Positions 1-8,563 of a stretch of DNA of 49,643 nt are shown one piece after another; the first letter of the stretch is position 1; each line of letters opens with the position of its first letter. A program made the position numbers and the translations under genes. The notes under the pieces are model-generated. The model had not been told where the DNA came from. It did not search any database and saw nothing but the letters and a program-made list of their open reading frames with translations. The stretch lies in assembly GCA_964517435.1 (NCBI GenBank), contig CAZFEC010000021.1:1-49643 (forward strand), written 5' to 3'. This stretch comes from BS150m-G50 sp964517435 (GTDB taxonomy: Bacteria; CAIWAD01; BS150m-G50).

Positions 1-46
1 CATCAAGTCTATCTGTCGGGTTAAACGAAATTCTTTTCAAGAATGA

Positions 47-1111
47 GTATATACCAGATCGGGATCTGGAGCAGGAAATCATAAGATCTATGTAAATGGT
101 GAAGAACAGAATCTTATTTCTGAAACTCCCTTCGACTTTATTGATAATACCAGCGATAAGCTGGTCGGATCGAAAGATGGCTCAACCGAGCATTTGTATG
201 CCATAATCGATGAAGTTCGTTTTTGGAGTACTGTCCGAACACCTGTAGAGATACGGGAAAGCATGTATCTTCCTCTAGAAGGTGATGAGGCCGGATTGGT
301 CAGTTACTGGCAATTCAATGAGGGAACCGGGACGGTAGTGAATGATCTGATTTCCGGAAATCACGGAACGCTTCACAATACGACAGAAGAAGACTGGATA
401 GATTCGACCATTCCGTTTGGCAGTGGACCTGCAGATTCTCAAATAGAAACAACCGGAACAGTAGATTTCGCAGATACGGGCCTATTGATGTATTTCAATT
501 CAGCTGGTTCTGCGGAGATTACAGTCAGTCGAATCGATACTCTGTCAAACAGCATTCCAACTGAACCGGAAACGGTTTTCGATTCGCAATATTGGGTTGT
601 GGATCGCTTTGGCACCGGTACGTTTAATGCGAATCTGACATTTATTCTAGATGAGGACTTAACCGGAGAAGATGAAGCCGATCCAGACCGGATCGAACTC
701 TACACCCGGGCCAGCAACTCGGATGGTGACTGGTCCTTCCTGACCGCCGCCGACTCTGTCGACGCGGCGGCAGATATGGTGACATTCACCGGTCTGACCG
801 AATTCAGTCAGTTCATCATCGGCAGGAGTATTCAGCTGACGCCCCCGCAGAATCTGGCCATCACCGTAGACGCGGGTCAAGTGAACCTGACCTGGGAGGC
901 GGTGCCGAGCGCCAGTTCGTATCTGATCTTCATGGCCGATGAGGCATATCCGGCGGATTGGGGAGCCCCGCAGGCTATCTGCGCCGATACCAATTGGAGT
1001 ACACCGTTCATGGGCGGGAATCAGTTCTTCCAGGTGACGGCTTCGACGGAACCGGTGCGGTGTGCATCGCATCACTTTAAGATCGCGGCACCGGGAAGTG
1101 ACGCTGATTAG
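47..1111 (+). CDS. LamG/concanavalin-like surface protein with C-terminal fibronectin type III domain (5' part missing or disrupted)
   Basis: This is the C-terminal part of an extracellular protein. A LamG-type fold is suggested by NHKIYVNGEE near the start, followed by AIIDEVRFWSTVRT and GLVSYWQFNEGTGT, which is the usual pattern in which one LamG unit ends and the next begins. The last 90 or so residues look like a fibronectin type III domain (VNLTWEAVPSASSYLIF). There is no type IX sorting domain. The frame is open only from 47 because TGA lies in frame at 44-46. The frame one base over is open from 3 to 92 and its peptide (LSVGLNEILF) also resembles LamG sequence, so a frameshift or small deletion near 44-95 is possible. 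The gene begins outside the window. The first 650 bases or so are AT-richer than the rest. Substrate unknown; carbohydrate or adhesion binding is only inferred from the fold. Confidence 0.7.
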   Translation, partial: VYTRSGSGAGNHKIYVNGEEQNLISETPFDFIDNTSDKLVGSKDGSTEHLYAIIDEVRFWSTVRTPVEIRESMYLPLEGDEAGLVSYWQFNEGTGTVVNDLISGNHGTLHNTTEEDWIDSTIPFGSGPADSQIETTGTVDFADTGLLMYFNSAGSAEITVSRIDTLSNSIPTEPETVFDSQYWVVDRFGTGTFNANLTFILDEDLTGEDEADPDRIELYTRASNSDGDWSFLTAADSVDAAADMVTFTGLTEFSQFIIGRSIQLTPPQNLAITVDAGQVNLTWEAVPSASSYLIFMADEAYPADWGAPQAICADTNWSTPFMGGNQFFQVTASTEPVRCASHHFKIAAPGSDAD

Positions 1112-1166
1112 GCCCTAAGGGCGGATGAGAAGCCCCTGGAATGCGAAGGCAGGGAGACGGAGTAAA

Positions 1167-1200
1167 GAGGGGTGACCCCGACCCGGCGGGATCACCCCTC
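1167..1200. terminator. Hairpin between convergent genes, probable bidirectional terminator
   Basis: Two 14-base arms (1167-1180 and 1187-1200) pair except at one position around a 6-base loop. The odd position is C-A in the plus transcript and G-U in the minus transcript. It lies between the stop of the LamG gene at 1111 and the stop of the minus-strand peptidase gene at 1358. There is no clear T-tract, so intrinsic termination is likely but not certain. Confidence 0.55.
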
Positions 1201-1230
1201 ATGTATACTATGCTTCATCAGAAGCGGATC

Positions 1231-1377
1231 AATTAACCCAGAGTAACTGGTTACTTGGCTGTTCTGTCCTATTGGGCTGTTTACAAAGGTCTCTAATTAA
1301 CCCAGAGTAACTGGTTACTTGGCTGTTCTGTCCCATAAGGCTGTTTATAAAACGTCTCTAATTAACCCAAGTAACCT
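1231..1377. repeat. Tandem repeat of about 64 bp that includes a copy of the 3' end of the C25 peptidase gene
   Basis: Copy 1 covers 1231-1294 and copy 2 covers 1295-1359; they are nearly identical. A third, partial copy at 1360-1377 is the last codons of the minus-strand peptidase gene (encoding KVTWVN and the stop). The two extra copies therefore lie downstream of the gene's stop codon and carry degenerate versions of its last codons. A similar arrangement occurs at the 3' end of the ClC gene at 36658-36810. Confidence 0.85.
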
Positions 1378-4300
1378 TGAAGAACTGCGGTTCCGCGCCC
1401 GGCATTGTCGTATAACTGGTCATGGTGCTCTCCTGCACCAGTATGAAGCTGTCGTAGGGATCGCTGCTCCGGTAGACGCGGTAAGTGACCGCCTGCGGCA
1501 CGGCGTCCCAGGACACGGTCACGTAGGGGGAACTGTAGGAGATCTGGATCACCAGCGGCTCCGGCTCCCCGAAGTTCAATCCGTAGACGGTGATGTCGTC
1601 CACATACCAGCCTTCCAGACCGGAGGCCTGGTCGGATCCGAAGCGGAAACGGAATTGCACATCCTGATCCGCCCAGGCGCTCAGATCGACCTGCGCCTCC
1701 GTCCAGCCGAACTCCCCGGACCAGCAGGGGGTGCCACCCGCGAAGGGATGCGTGCAGGGCACGCCGCCGGAATAGCCGCGGAAGGCTTTATTGTAGCCGG
1801 TGGCCGGCGTCAGCTGCACCCAGTTACCGCCGCCGTCGTTGGAAATCTCCAGGACGCCGCCATCGTAGGCCGAGTCGGGATAGACACCGGAGACTTCCCC
1901 CTGGATCCGGTGCTGGAAGCTCAGCTGCGAGGAAGGCTGGATTGAGATCACCGGCGATACCAGACGGGCGTCCAGGAATTCGATGTAGGTGCCGGTTCCG
2001 GTGTCGCCGCACTTCCAGCTGTGCGTGGGACTGTAGCTGTCCTCGGTGCTGATGTGCCACTGGTCGCTCCAGCCGTCGGCAGCCTCATGCGTCCACCCCT
2101 CCTCACCGTTCTCGACATCATGCGTGAAGTAGACCTCCCAGTTGCCGTTGATAAAGGAGTAGGTGGCGCTGGTGGCCTCGTTGTGATTGTCGGAGTCGTC
2201 GCGCGCCCAGAAGTAGTACCAGACGGTTGTACCCAACGGCTGGGAGGGAATTTCGCCCGCCCAGGTGTCTCCGAGCACCTGCGTCATGACATCCTCGGTG
2301 AAATTGACGCCGTTCAGACTCCAGAACAGCGAGGCGGTTTCGACTCCGGAGGCATCGACGATATCCGCTTCCAGGGTGAAGGGACCGCTCCCCTCCAGTA
2401 CCGGCTGGTGGGTGTGCGTGATCACCGGTGGTGTCAGGTCATCGAAGGAGAAGACGCCGGGATCCTCCGTGAAGAGAATCGCCAGGCCGTTCTGCAAGGG
2501 CAGGGCGCCGTCGGGATACATGTTCCAGTAGCTGTACTGGATGCCACTGGTCTGGGTGCGATTCTCGATGCCGACCGTGGCGTAATCGTTGTCGGTACTG
2601 CTGGAGTTGGTATTGTTCGTGATGGTATGGTACTGGAACAGGATGTCGCCGTTGGTGGTCGGCAGGTAATCCTGATCGTAGAGGATCACCTGGAAGGTTT
2701 CCAGTGGACTGCCCGGTCCCACCTGCAGCACCTGGTACCACTCGATGATGTAGCGGTGGTTGACGGAGTCATGCTGGTAGTACACCCGGCGGGCCGTCCC
2801 GGAGGTGTTCACCCGCAGATCATCCCAGAAAGGTGCGATCATGGCCGAAGGACCGATGGCGGTGGGAATGGGGTAATTACGGTAGTTTACCTGATCCACC
2901 TGCGCACCCATCGCCAGCCAGCCGTTGGAGCAGACGGTGATGTAGTTATAACTCACGCCGTGATAGAAGAAATTGAACGGCAGGGTGAGCATATAGGAAT
3001 CATCGTTTTCGTCACCATTATCGGTGAGCGGGATAACGGTACCGGTGCTGGAGATCTCAACCCAGTCGTAGATCGGACGCTGACTGTAGTTGATATCGCC
3101 GGAATCGAAACAGTAATAGCCATCGACCGGTCCCAGCGGATCGGTCTGGCTTACCGGTCCGACATTGAATTCCGATTCCACGCTCATGATAACACCGTCG
3201 GCGTTCAACAGCGACAGGCTCAGCGGTACCGGGTGGCCGTTGAAAATGTTGCCGTCGGGACGCACCAGGAAGGCGGAGCTGTTCTGACCGGTACCACCGA
3301 TCGCAATACTGCCGAAGGAGGCGCTGCCGTCGACGATGGTCACCTGCGGATCGCCGGAAGTCAGGGTGGCGGTCAGGGTGCCGCTGGCGACGCCGCCCCA
3401 GTTCCGTAGTTCGAAATAGACCTCACCGGTTTCCCCCTGACTGATCTGATCATCGCCGGCGGGGTCGGTCTCGAGCAATTGAACAGCGAGGATCGGCTCA
3501 ATCAGATCGACCAGCAGTGTGCCGTCGAAATCACCGCCGGCGGTTGAGACGGCGACATCGAATTGCACCGTCTGCGGCAGATCGGCATCGACCGCAGCCG
3601 CTACCGAGAAGACATAGAGCGAGTTTGAACCGACCGTCGCGCCGGGCGCGATGTTCGCGAAAGTCGAATAGTCCTGCATGATGGTCACGCGGGGATCGGT
3701 GCTGCCGAGGGTGGCCGCAACGCTGGTGGCGGTGCTGCCGGTGCCCAGGTTGGTCAGGTCGAGAATAAGCTCGATCGTCTCGTCCGGGTTGAGCCGGCCG
3801 TCGTTGTTGCCGGAGCTGCCGCCGGAGTTGTCGTCATCCAGGGTGCCGCCGTCGACATCCACGTAGAGCGACTGCGAAGTGATGCTGACATTCGTGCTGT
3901 AGGGATAGAGGTCCCGCTTGGTCACGGTCAACACCGCCGTACCGCTGGTGAACTGCCCCGCCAGCGGCAGCACAGCGTCGCCGTTGGCGTCCGTGAGCAG
4001 CTTGACCTGGGTGCCGGACTGGTAGAGACAGACGAGCGCTCCCGCTAGCGGTGCGCTATCCTTGTAGACCTGCACCGGGAAGCTGCTGGCACCGCCGGTG
4101 AGCGTAGCGTCATGAGTTATCACCATCGAACGGGGAGTCTTCGTGCGCAGTTCCAGACTGGCGTCACCGATCAGGTTGTTCCAATAGGAGTAGCTGGTGA
4201 CACTGCCGGAGGCGACATCCCCATAAGCCTGCCAGAGCTCGAACTTGCCCTGAAAGAGCGACTCGCCGGCGGTGAACAGGTACTGATCAAAAATGCCGCC

Positions 4301-5830
4301 GAAGATTCCTACATCAACCACATTGTTATAGCGGGTATGCGTACTGGAAGTGGCGGTGCCGATGGCGGCGACGGCGCCCTTATACAGGCTGGTGCTGCCG
4401 GAGAAGTAGAAATCCTCAGTGATCGAAGTGCCGTTGACATAGTTCCCGGTACTGCAGGTGATGGTGACGACAAAGGGCAGCATTTCGTCATTGGAAAGCT
4501 CATTGGCCGAATGGGAACTCCAGCCGCTCATCCCCAGCCAGCCGCGATAGTTGAAATAGAGGATACCCTCGTTGAAAGCGTTGATTATCGAATTGACTTC
4601 GTTGCACCCCTCATGATTGTAGCAGGTGGTGATACTGCCCATGCCGGCGCTGATCATCTTATACCTGATGTTCTCGTTGGTATAGACCACGGACATACCG
4701 GTTCCATAGGAGTTGTCTCCGATCAGGTGCGCGCTGCTCAACCAGCTGGAATCGATAATGTAGGGATTCTTTTCATAGCTCAGCTGTTTGCCTACCACTA
4801 CCTCGAGCTGGCCGGCGCTGCCGACCGACATCCGTCCGATGAGAACATCACCCAGGATGTCATTGCCCTCCTGCTGTGAATAACCGTGATCGCCGTAGCT
4901 GTTGGACGCGGCGACCGTGCCGAAGGTGCAGCTGGAGGGATCACCCACCAGCGTGGCGAATACCGGCGGGTTATCCCAGTTGTTGTAGGCGTTCTCGATG
5001 TAGTTGTCGATCGAAGTGGAACTGGTGAGTGTCAGGTCCGCCTGCGTCGCAGTGTAGACCACCTGTCCCTTTTCCCTTTTCCAGTCCAGCAGCGGTTCCA
5101 GGTAGCTCTGGGCGGAGGAATTATAGATGTAGAGCACCGGACCCAGTCCCAGGTTCTCGTCATAGATGCGCTCACTCTGATTCATCGCTTCATAGTTCAT
5201 TACATTGGCGGCGAGCATTTGCTCGAATGTCGCTGACCGGGGCAGCTCGCGGTCGAGCTGGTTGACCGGATTCTCCCCTTCAAAGCTGAAGCTGATTTCG
5301 ATACTGTGATACACCAGCAGCTGCCGGCTGACCGGGTTGTACTGGTACGGCGTCAAGGCAATCTGCACCAGGCGGTGATTGCGCATAATCGCCGGCTCCG
5401 AAACGGTGATGATCCCGGCCGGGAAGAAACTGTCTTCCGCCCAGACCAGATCGGACTGGCCATCTTCAGCGCCGGTCGCGTCGATCAGCTCCGGCAGCAG
5501 GTTGACATCTTCGTAGAGTGTAGTTTCGTATTGCAGTTCATACTGAACACCCGCCGTGGCCGGGATTTCCAGCGTCCAGGCCAGCGCCTGCAGCGCGGGA
5601 TCGCCGGTCTGCGAGACGGGGAACATCCCCTCCTGGCTGATCTGGTGGAAGGTGCCTTCCGGAGTGTCGATAGTTTCCAGACCAGCGTCCGGCAGAGCCA
5701 CCCTCACCTGGCAGTGATCGTGATCGGCGCTGATCAGGGTGGTCAGCTGTGTGTTTGGCGCAGCCCCGAAAGCGAGGCCGGCAGTGGCCAGACAGGCCGT
5801 GACGTAGCTGAAGAAGGAATGAGACTTCAT
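1358..5830 (-). CDS. Secreted gingipain-like peptidase C25 family protein, multidomain
   Basis: Large exported protein of 1,490 residues. The start at 5830 is preferred over an upstream ATG at 5872 because AGGAG lies 6 bases before it and MKSHSFFSYVTACLATAGLA is a good signal peptide. A gingipain-type propeptide region is followed by a C25 domain (LVGDPSSCTFGT, then GDVLIGRMSVG) with the nucleophile cysteine in FVVTITCSTGNY. The position aligned with the catalytic histidine of RgpB (GHGS) reads RGWLGMSGW, so tryptophan replaces the histidine. After it come an Ig-like domain, two CARDB-like repeats, a domain with CSNGWLAMG, an Ig-like domain, an immune-inhibitor-A/MAM-type domain (GWYVDDITVYG) and a final fibronectin type III domain. 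No type IX sorting domain is present. Family membership is firm, but proteolytic activity is doubtful because of the dyad change. Confidence 0.85.
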   Translation of the reverse strand: MKSHSFFSYVTACLATAGLAFGAAPNTQLTTLISADHDHCQVRVALPDAGLETIDTPEGTFHQISQEGMFPVSQTGDPALQALAWTLEIPATAGVQYELQYETTLYEDVNLLPELIDATGAEDGQSDLVWAEDSFFPAGIITVSEPAIMRNHRLVQIALTPYQYNPVSRQLLVYHSIEISFSFEGENPVNQLDRELPRSATFEQMLAANVMNYEAMNQSERIYDENLGLGPVLYIYNSSAQSYLEPLLDWKREKGQVVYTATQADLTLTSSTSIDNYIENAYNNWDNPPVFATLVGDPSSCTFGTVAASNSYGDHGYSQQEGNDILGDVLIGRMSVGSAGQLEVVVGKQLSYEKNPYIIDSSWLSSAHLIGDNSYGTGMSVVYTNENIRYKMISAGMGSITTCYNHEGCNEVNSIINAFNEGILYFNYRGWLGMSGWSSHSANELSNDEMLPFVVTITCSTGNYVNGTSITEDFYFSGSTSLYKGAVAAIGTATSSTHTRYNNVVDVGIFGGIFDQYLFTAGESLFQGKFELWQAYGDVASGSVTSYSYWNNLIGDASLELRTKTPRSMVITHDATLTGGASSFPVQVYKDSAPLAGALVCLYQSGTQVKLLTDANGDAVLPLAGQFTSGTAVLTVTKRDLYPYSTNVSITSQSLYVDVDGGTLDDDNSGGSSGNNDGRLNPDETIELILDLTNLGTGSTATSVAATLGSTDPRVTIMQDYSTFANIAPGATVGSNSLYVFSVAAAVDADLPQTVQFDVAVSTAGGDFDGTLLVDLIEPILAVQLLETDPAGDDQISQGETGEVYFELRNWGGVASGTLTATLTSGDPQVTIVDGSASFGSIAIGGTGQNSSAFLVRPDGNIFNGHPVPLSLSLLNADGVIMSVESEFNVGPVSQTDPLGPVDGYYCFDSGDINYSQRPIYDWVEISSTGTVIPLTDNGDENDDSYMLTLPFNFFYHGVSYNYITVCSNGWLAMGAQVDQVNYRNYPIPTAIGPSAMIAPFWDDLRVNTSGTARRVYYQHDSVNHRYIIEWYQVLQVGPGSPLETFQVILYDQDYLPTTNGDILFQYHTITNNTNSSSTDNDYATVGIENRTQTSGIQYSYWNMYPDGALPLQNGLAILFTEDPGVFSFDDLTPPVITHTHQPVLEGSGPFTLEADIVDASGVETASLFWSLNGVNFTEDVMTQVLGDTWAGEIPSQPLGTTVWYYFWARDDSDNHNEATSATYSFINGNWEVYFTHDVENGEEGWTHEAADGWSDQWHISTEDSYSPTHSWKCGDTGTGTYIEFLDARLVSPVISIQPSSQLSFQHRIQGEVSGVYPDSAYDGGVLEISNDGGGNWVQLTPATGYNKAFRGYSGGVPCTHPFAGGTPCWSGEFGWTEAQVDLSAWADQDVQFRFRFGSDQASGLEGWYVDDITVYGLNFGEPEPLVIQISYSSPYVTVSWDAVPQAVTYRVYRSSDPYDSFILVQESTMTSYTTMPGAEPQFFKVTWVN

Positions 5831-6682
5831 GTACAACTCCTGACAGTTACTGCGAATTACTATAAATTTCATTTGATCTGCTGTACCGCCGCGACCTCAG
5901 TTCACGACACTGATCGATCAGGACTGCGCAATCGTCCACTCCCCGCCGGGAGAATCAGACCGGGTGATTACATCAGCAATGTAGAGAGGATTAATCGATC
6001 GGTTTTCCAGCATTTGGCACATATCCTTAAAAAGATACTGACCATTCTCAATAAGGTCAACCTGCCACGCGACCTGCCGAAGATTCTCCGAAGTAAACTG
6101 TGACTCGCCGACGGTGTCGACCGGCGATCGCTTTGTCATGTACGACGACAGACGCGCATATAGTATTTCCCAGTTAAACTGTCCTGGTAGTTAATAACCT
6201 TTCGGGAAATACTTTTGAGTTATGCCCGCTACGCCTATTGAAAACGGACATTGGTGTGAGCATAACCATAATCCTGGTTTCGCACAGCGCCCGGCAAGCA
6301 GATATAAGTTGCCTGCATCCAATCAACCCTGGTTGTACAATTCCTGAACATCAGGAGGCGCTGTCTGTTGCACTACCTGTGCTGAAACCTGCAAACGAGA
6401 ATATCATTATGAATCGCATGATAGTAAGAGTTTGTTTCGCCGTCGAGAAATGTGCAATGATATTTCTGGAAATATCCGGTTCACATCATCACTAATATTA
6501 TAGAAAACATACACATACTGTATAGAACGCAGCAGTTGGATCCCCTCTATCTCTGGCGCCTTTTGCGTATTTTCAATTATAGACCACCTGTCACAGCTAA
6601 TAATAAACGATAGTTAACTATAGTTCACATACATTTCTTAATCTAATTTTTCCTGATTCACATTGCACAATAGGGATTACTC
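5831..6682. other. Long intergenic region with an inverted repeat
   Basis: This AT-rich spacer separates the divergent C25 gene and the 6683 gene, so it must hold promoters for both. A perfect 10-bp inverted repeat, AGTATTTCCC at 6162-6171 and GGGAAATACT at 6204-6213, encloses 32 bases that begin with the small palindrome AGTTAAACT (6172-6180). No clear promoter was recognised. One short ORF, listed separately, looks possibly coding; the plus-strand ORF at 6238-6495 has no ribosome site or recognisable sequence and is not called. Confidence 0.5.
5918..6139 (-). CDS. Hypothetical small protein, 73 residues
   Basis: This ORF lies upstream of and on the same strand as the C25 gene. Its sequence (for example NPLYIADVITRSDSPGGEW) has a protein-like composition, but no Shine-Dalgarno site precedes the ATG and I recognise no family. 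It has neither a signal peptide nor a membrane segment. It may be a remnant of a larger gene or chance. Low confidence. Confidence 0.25.
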   Translation of the reverse strand: MTKRSPVDTVGESQFTSENLRQVAWQVDLIENGQYLFKDMCQMLENRSINPLYIADVITRSDSPGGEWTIAQS

Positions 6683-7804
6683 ATGAAAAAGATTCTACTC
6701 ACATTTCTGACCGCTGGTCTACTTACCTCGCTGACTCTGGCCAGCCCGGCCGACTACTGCGGGGACGCGACGGATGTCACCCTGCCTTATCATGATGCCG
6801 GAAGTACTGTCGGCATGACCGATACCTTTGGTCGCTCGAATGCGGATGTCCTTTATTCTATCGTAGTCGACGTTTCGTGTATGGTGATCATCACGACCTG
6901 CCAGCCCGGCACCGATTACGACACCTACATCTGGTTGCTGGAAGATGACTGCGTGACGGATATTGCCTTCAACGACGACGCCTGCGAGGATTATAGCGGT
7001 CTGGAGTCCACTATTTCCCAGACGCTGTCGCCCGGTACCTACAAGGTCTGCATTGAGGGCTACAGTACCGAAGGCAACTATGAACTCGACATTGCTATGG
7101 GCGGCCCCTGGGCGCCACCCGCCGATCCAATCCTGATTCCTGCTCTGCCATTCCAGCATTGCGGCAATACTGTCGGTGGTGGTGATGACTTCGAGGAGGA
7201 ATGTCCTTACTCCGGTTCCATCTCCGAAGATCGCGAGTTCGAATTCACACCACAGATCGACTCCTTTTTCGACATCACCCTCTGCCAGGATGACGAGGAG
7301 TGCCTTACCGACTACGATACCAAGTTGTACATCTATGATGCCAACGGTGTTGTGATAGCCTGCAATGATGATGCCTGCTCGTCCCTGGGTTTTAGTCAAC
7401 CTTATGTCAGTGAACTACTCGAAGTTGAATTGCTTGCCGGCGAGACCTATTACATCATCGTCGATGGTTATGGCGGTCATACGGGCAATTTCAACCTGCA
7501 AATGGACTACCATGATGTGCTCACCGAGGTTGAGGTCCCGGCGAGTTACGAACTGAGCCAGAACTACCCGAATCCCTTCAACCCGACCACCACCATCGAA
7601 TATAGCCTGGTGCAGCCGGAGTCGGTCAACCTGTCGGTTTACAACCTGATCGGTGTGCAGGTGATGACGCTGGTCAAGGCCCAGATAGCCGCCGGCCACT
7701 ATTCCGTCCAGTTCAACGCCGCCAGTCTGCCCAGCGGTGTCTACTTCTACACCCTGCGAGCCGGTGAGTTTGTCGACACCAAGAAGATGATTCTGGTCAA
7801 GTAA
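6683..7804 (+). CDS. Secreted PPC-like two-domain protein with type IX secretion sorting domain
   Basis: Exported protein of 373 residues. The first 20 residues form a signal peptide (MKKILLTFLTAGLLTSLTLA). Two related beta-sandwich domains follow, each with acidic, paired cysteines and PPC-like wording (GTDYDTYIWLLEDDC with GTYKVCIEGYS; LTDYDTKLYIYDANG with ETYYIIVDGYG). The last 80 or so residues are a type IX sorting domain: ELSQNYPNPFNPTTTIEY, then SVYNLIGVQV and SGVYFYTLRAGEF, ending KKMILVK. The start is supported by AGGGA 7 bases upstream. It has its own terminator at 7845. PPC domains often accompany secreted peptidases, but no catalytic domain is present, so a binding or structural role on the cell surface is the most that can be inferred. 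Confidence 0.85.
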   Translation: MKKILLTFLTAGLLTSLTLASPADYCGDATDVTLPYHDAGSTVGMTDTFGRSNADVLYSIVVDVSCMVIITTCQPGTDYDTYIWLLEDDCVTDIAFNDDACEDYSGLESTISQTLSPGTYKVCIEGYSTEGNYELDIAMGGPWAPPADPILIPALPFQHCGNTVGGGDDFEEECPYSGSISEDREFEFTPQIDSFFDITLCQDDEECLTDYDTKLYIYDANGVVIACNDDACSSLGFSQPYVSELLEVELLAGETYYIIVDGYGGHTGNFNLQMDYHDVLTEVEVPASYELSQNYPNPFNPTTTIEYSLVQPESVNLSVYNLIGVQVMTLVKAQIAAGHYSVQFNAASLPSGVYFYTLRAGEFVDTKKMILVK

Positions 7805-7844
7805 TCGCTATTCGCGGTCATTTGGAACTGATGATATTGAACTG

Positions 7845-7879
7845 AGAAAGCCCCGAGCGATCGGGGCTTTCTATTTTTT
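7845..7879 (+). terminator. Intrinsic terminator of the 6683 gene
   Basis: A perfect 12-bp stem (7845-7856 with 7861-7872), a 4-base GCGA loop and a following ATTTTTT tract lie 41 bases after the stop codon of the PPC-like gene. This is a textbook Rho-independent terminator. Confidence 0.93.
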
Positions 7880-8563
7880 CCGTGCTGGCTGCAAAAGCTC
7901 AATAGTATTGCTAGGAAATAATGGCCGAATCGATCCCACACTTTCGGTAGCAATATATACCGATGCCTGGATGATGTATTCAAACGGACAATCTTAGCGA
8001 GCATCGGTATATCTGCTCCCGGTATATTCGAAAAAACATATATATCGCCGGTAGGCTGGGCATGGAATTAAAATCGCAATTTAAACTAATTACTAAAGAG
8101 GTGAATAATATCTTGACAATGAGGCAAATTTGTGTTAATGTTGAGATGCGAGAAATACTAATGCCCTTATACTATTTCGCGGCTGAATACTAAATACCTG
8201 ATATCTAGTACACAGCTTAAGCTGGTGAGACAGACAAGATGGCCCTGCCTCTGAATCTCCAGTAATCCTGCTCCCCGCCAGTTATTGTCTCTCCACTTTT
8301 CTAATAGAAGTTATTTCGGTCTACGGCGATTCTACGAATTCCCCGCGTCGATAATGATTGATGTTGCAGGCCGTAACCGACTGCACGCGTCATACTATTG
8401 TGCCATGAGGAAGTGGACAGCAATGCAAACCAGAATGGGACTGCGTCATGCGGAAGTTCCCGAACAGATATCGATTTCGAAAGCTGTTTTGCAGCGATCG
8501 TGTATCTCTACCCGGATCCAGGGATTACAACAGACCATTTGATATATGGAAAGGACACGGATC
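7880..8563. other. Long AT-rich intergenic region with a 12-bp inverted repeat
   Basis: No convincing gene is present; the short ORFs at 8285-8542 and 8398-8733 lack ribosome sites and recognisable sequence. A perfect 12-bp inverted repeat (ATATACCGATGC at 7955-7966 and its complement at 8001-8012) flanks 34 bases, and further CGGTA/TACCG words lie nearby. The region contains a sigma-70-like promoter candidate near 8113 and would form a long leader for the 8564 gene. No known riboswitch fold was recognised. Confidence 0.5.
8113..8141 (+). promoter_or_regulatory. Possible sigma-70-type promoter for the GEVED protein gene
   Basis: A perfect TTGACA at 8113-8118 is followed after 17 bases by TAATGT at 8136-8141, a weak match to the -10 hexamer. 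It would give a leader of about 410 bases before the start codon at 8564, which is long; a nearer promoter may exist. Confidence 0.3.

Noticed and set aside
2021..3409. Long plus-strand ORF of 462 codons opposite the C25 gene
   Set aside because: It is the antisense of a gene with clear domains, has no ribosome site, and its translation is low-complexity and unlike any family.
8418..8470. Possible c-di-GMP-type riboswitch (GCAAACC followed by GGGACTGCG)
   Set aside because: A few conserved-looking words occur, but the required paired helices could not be drawn.
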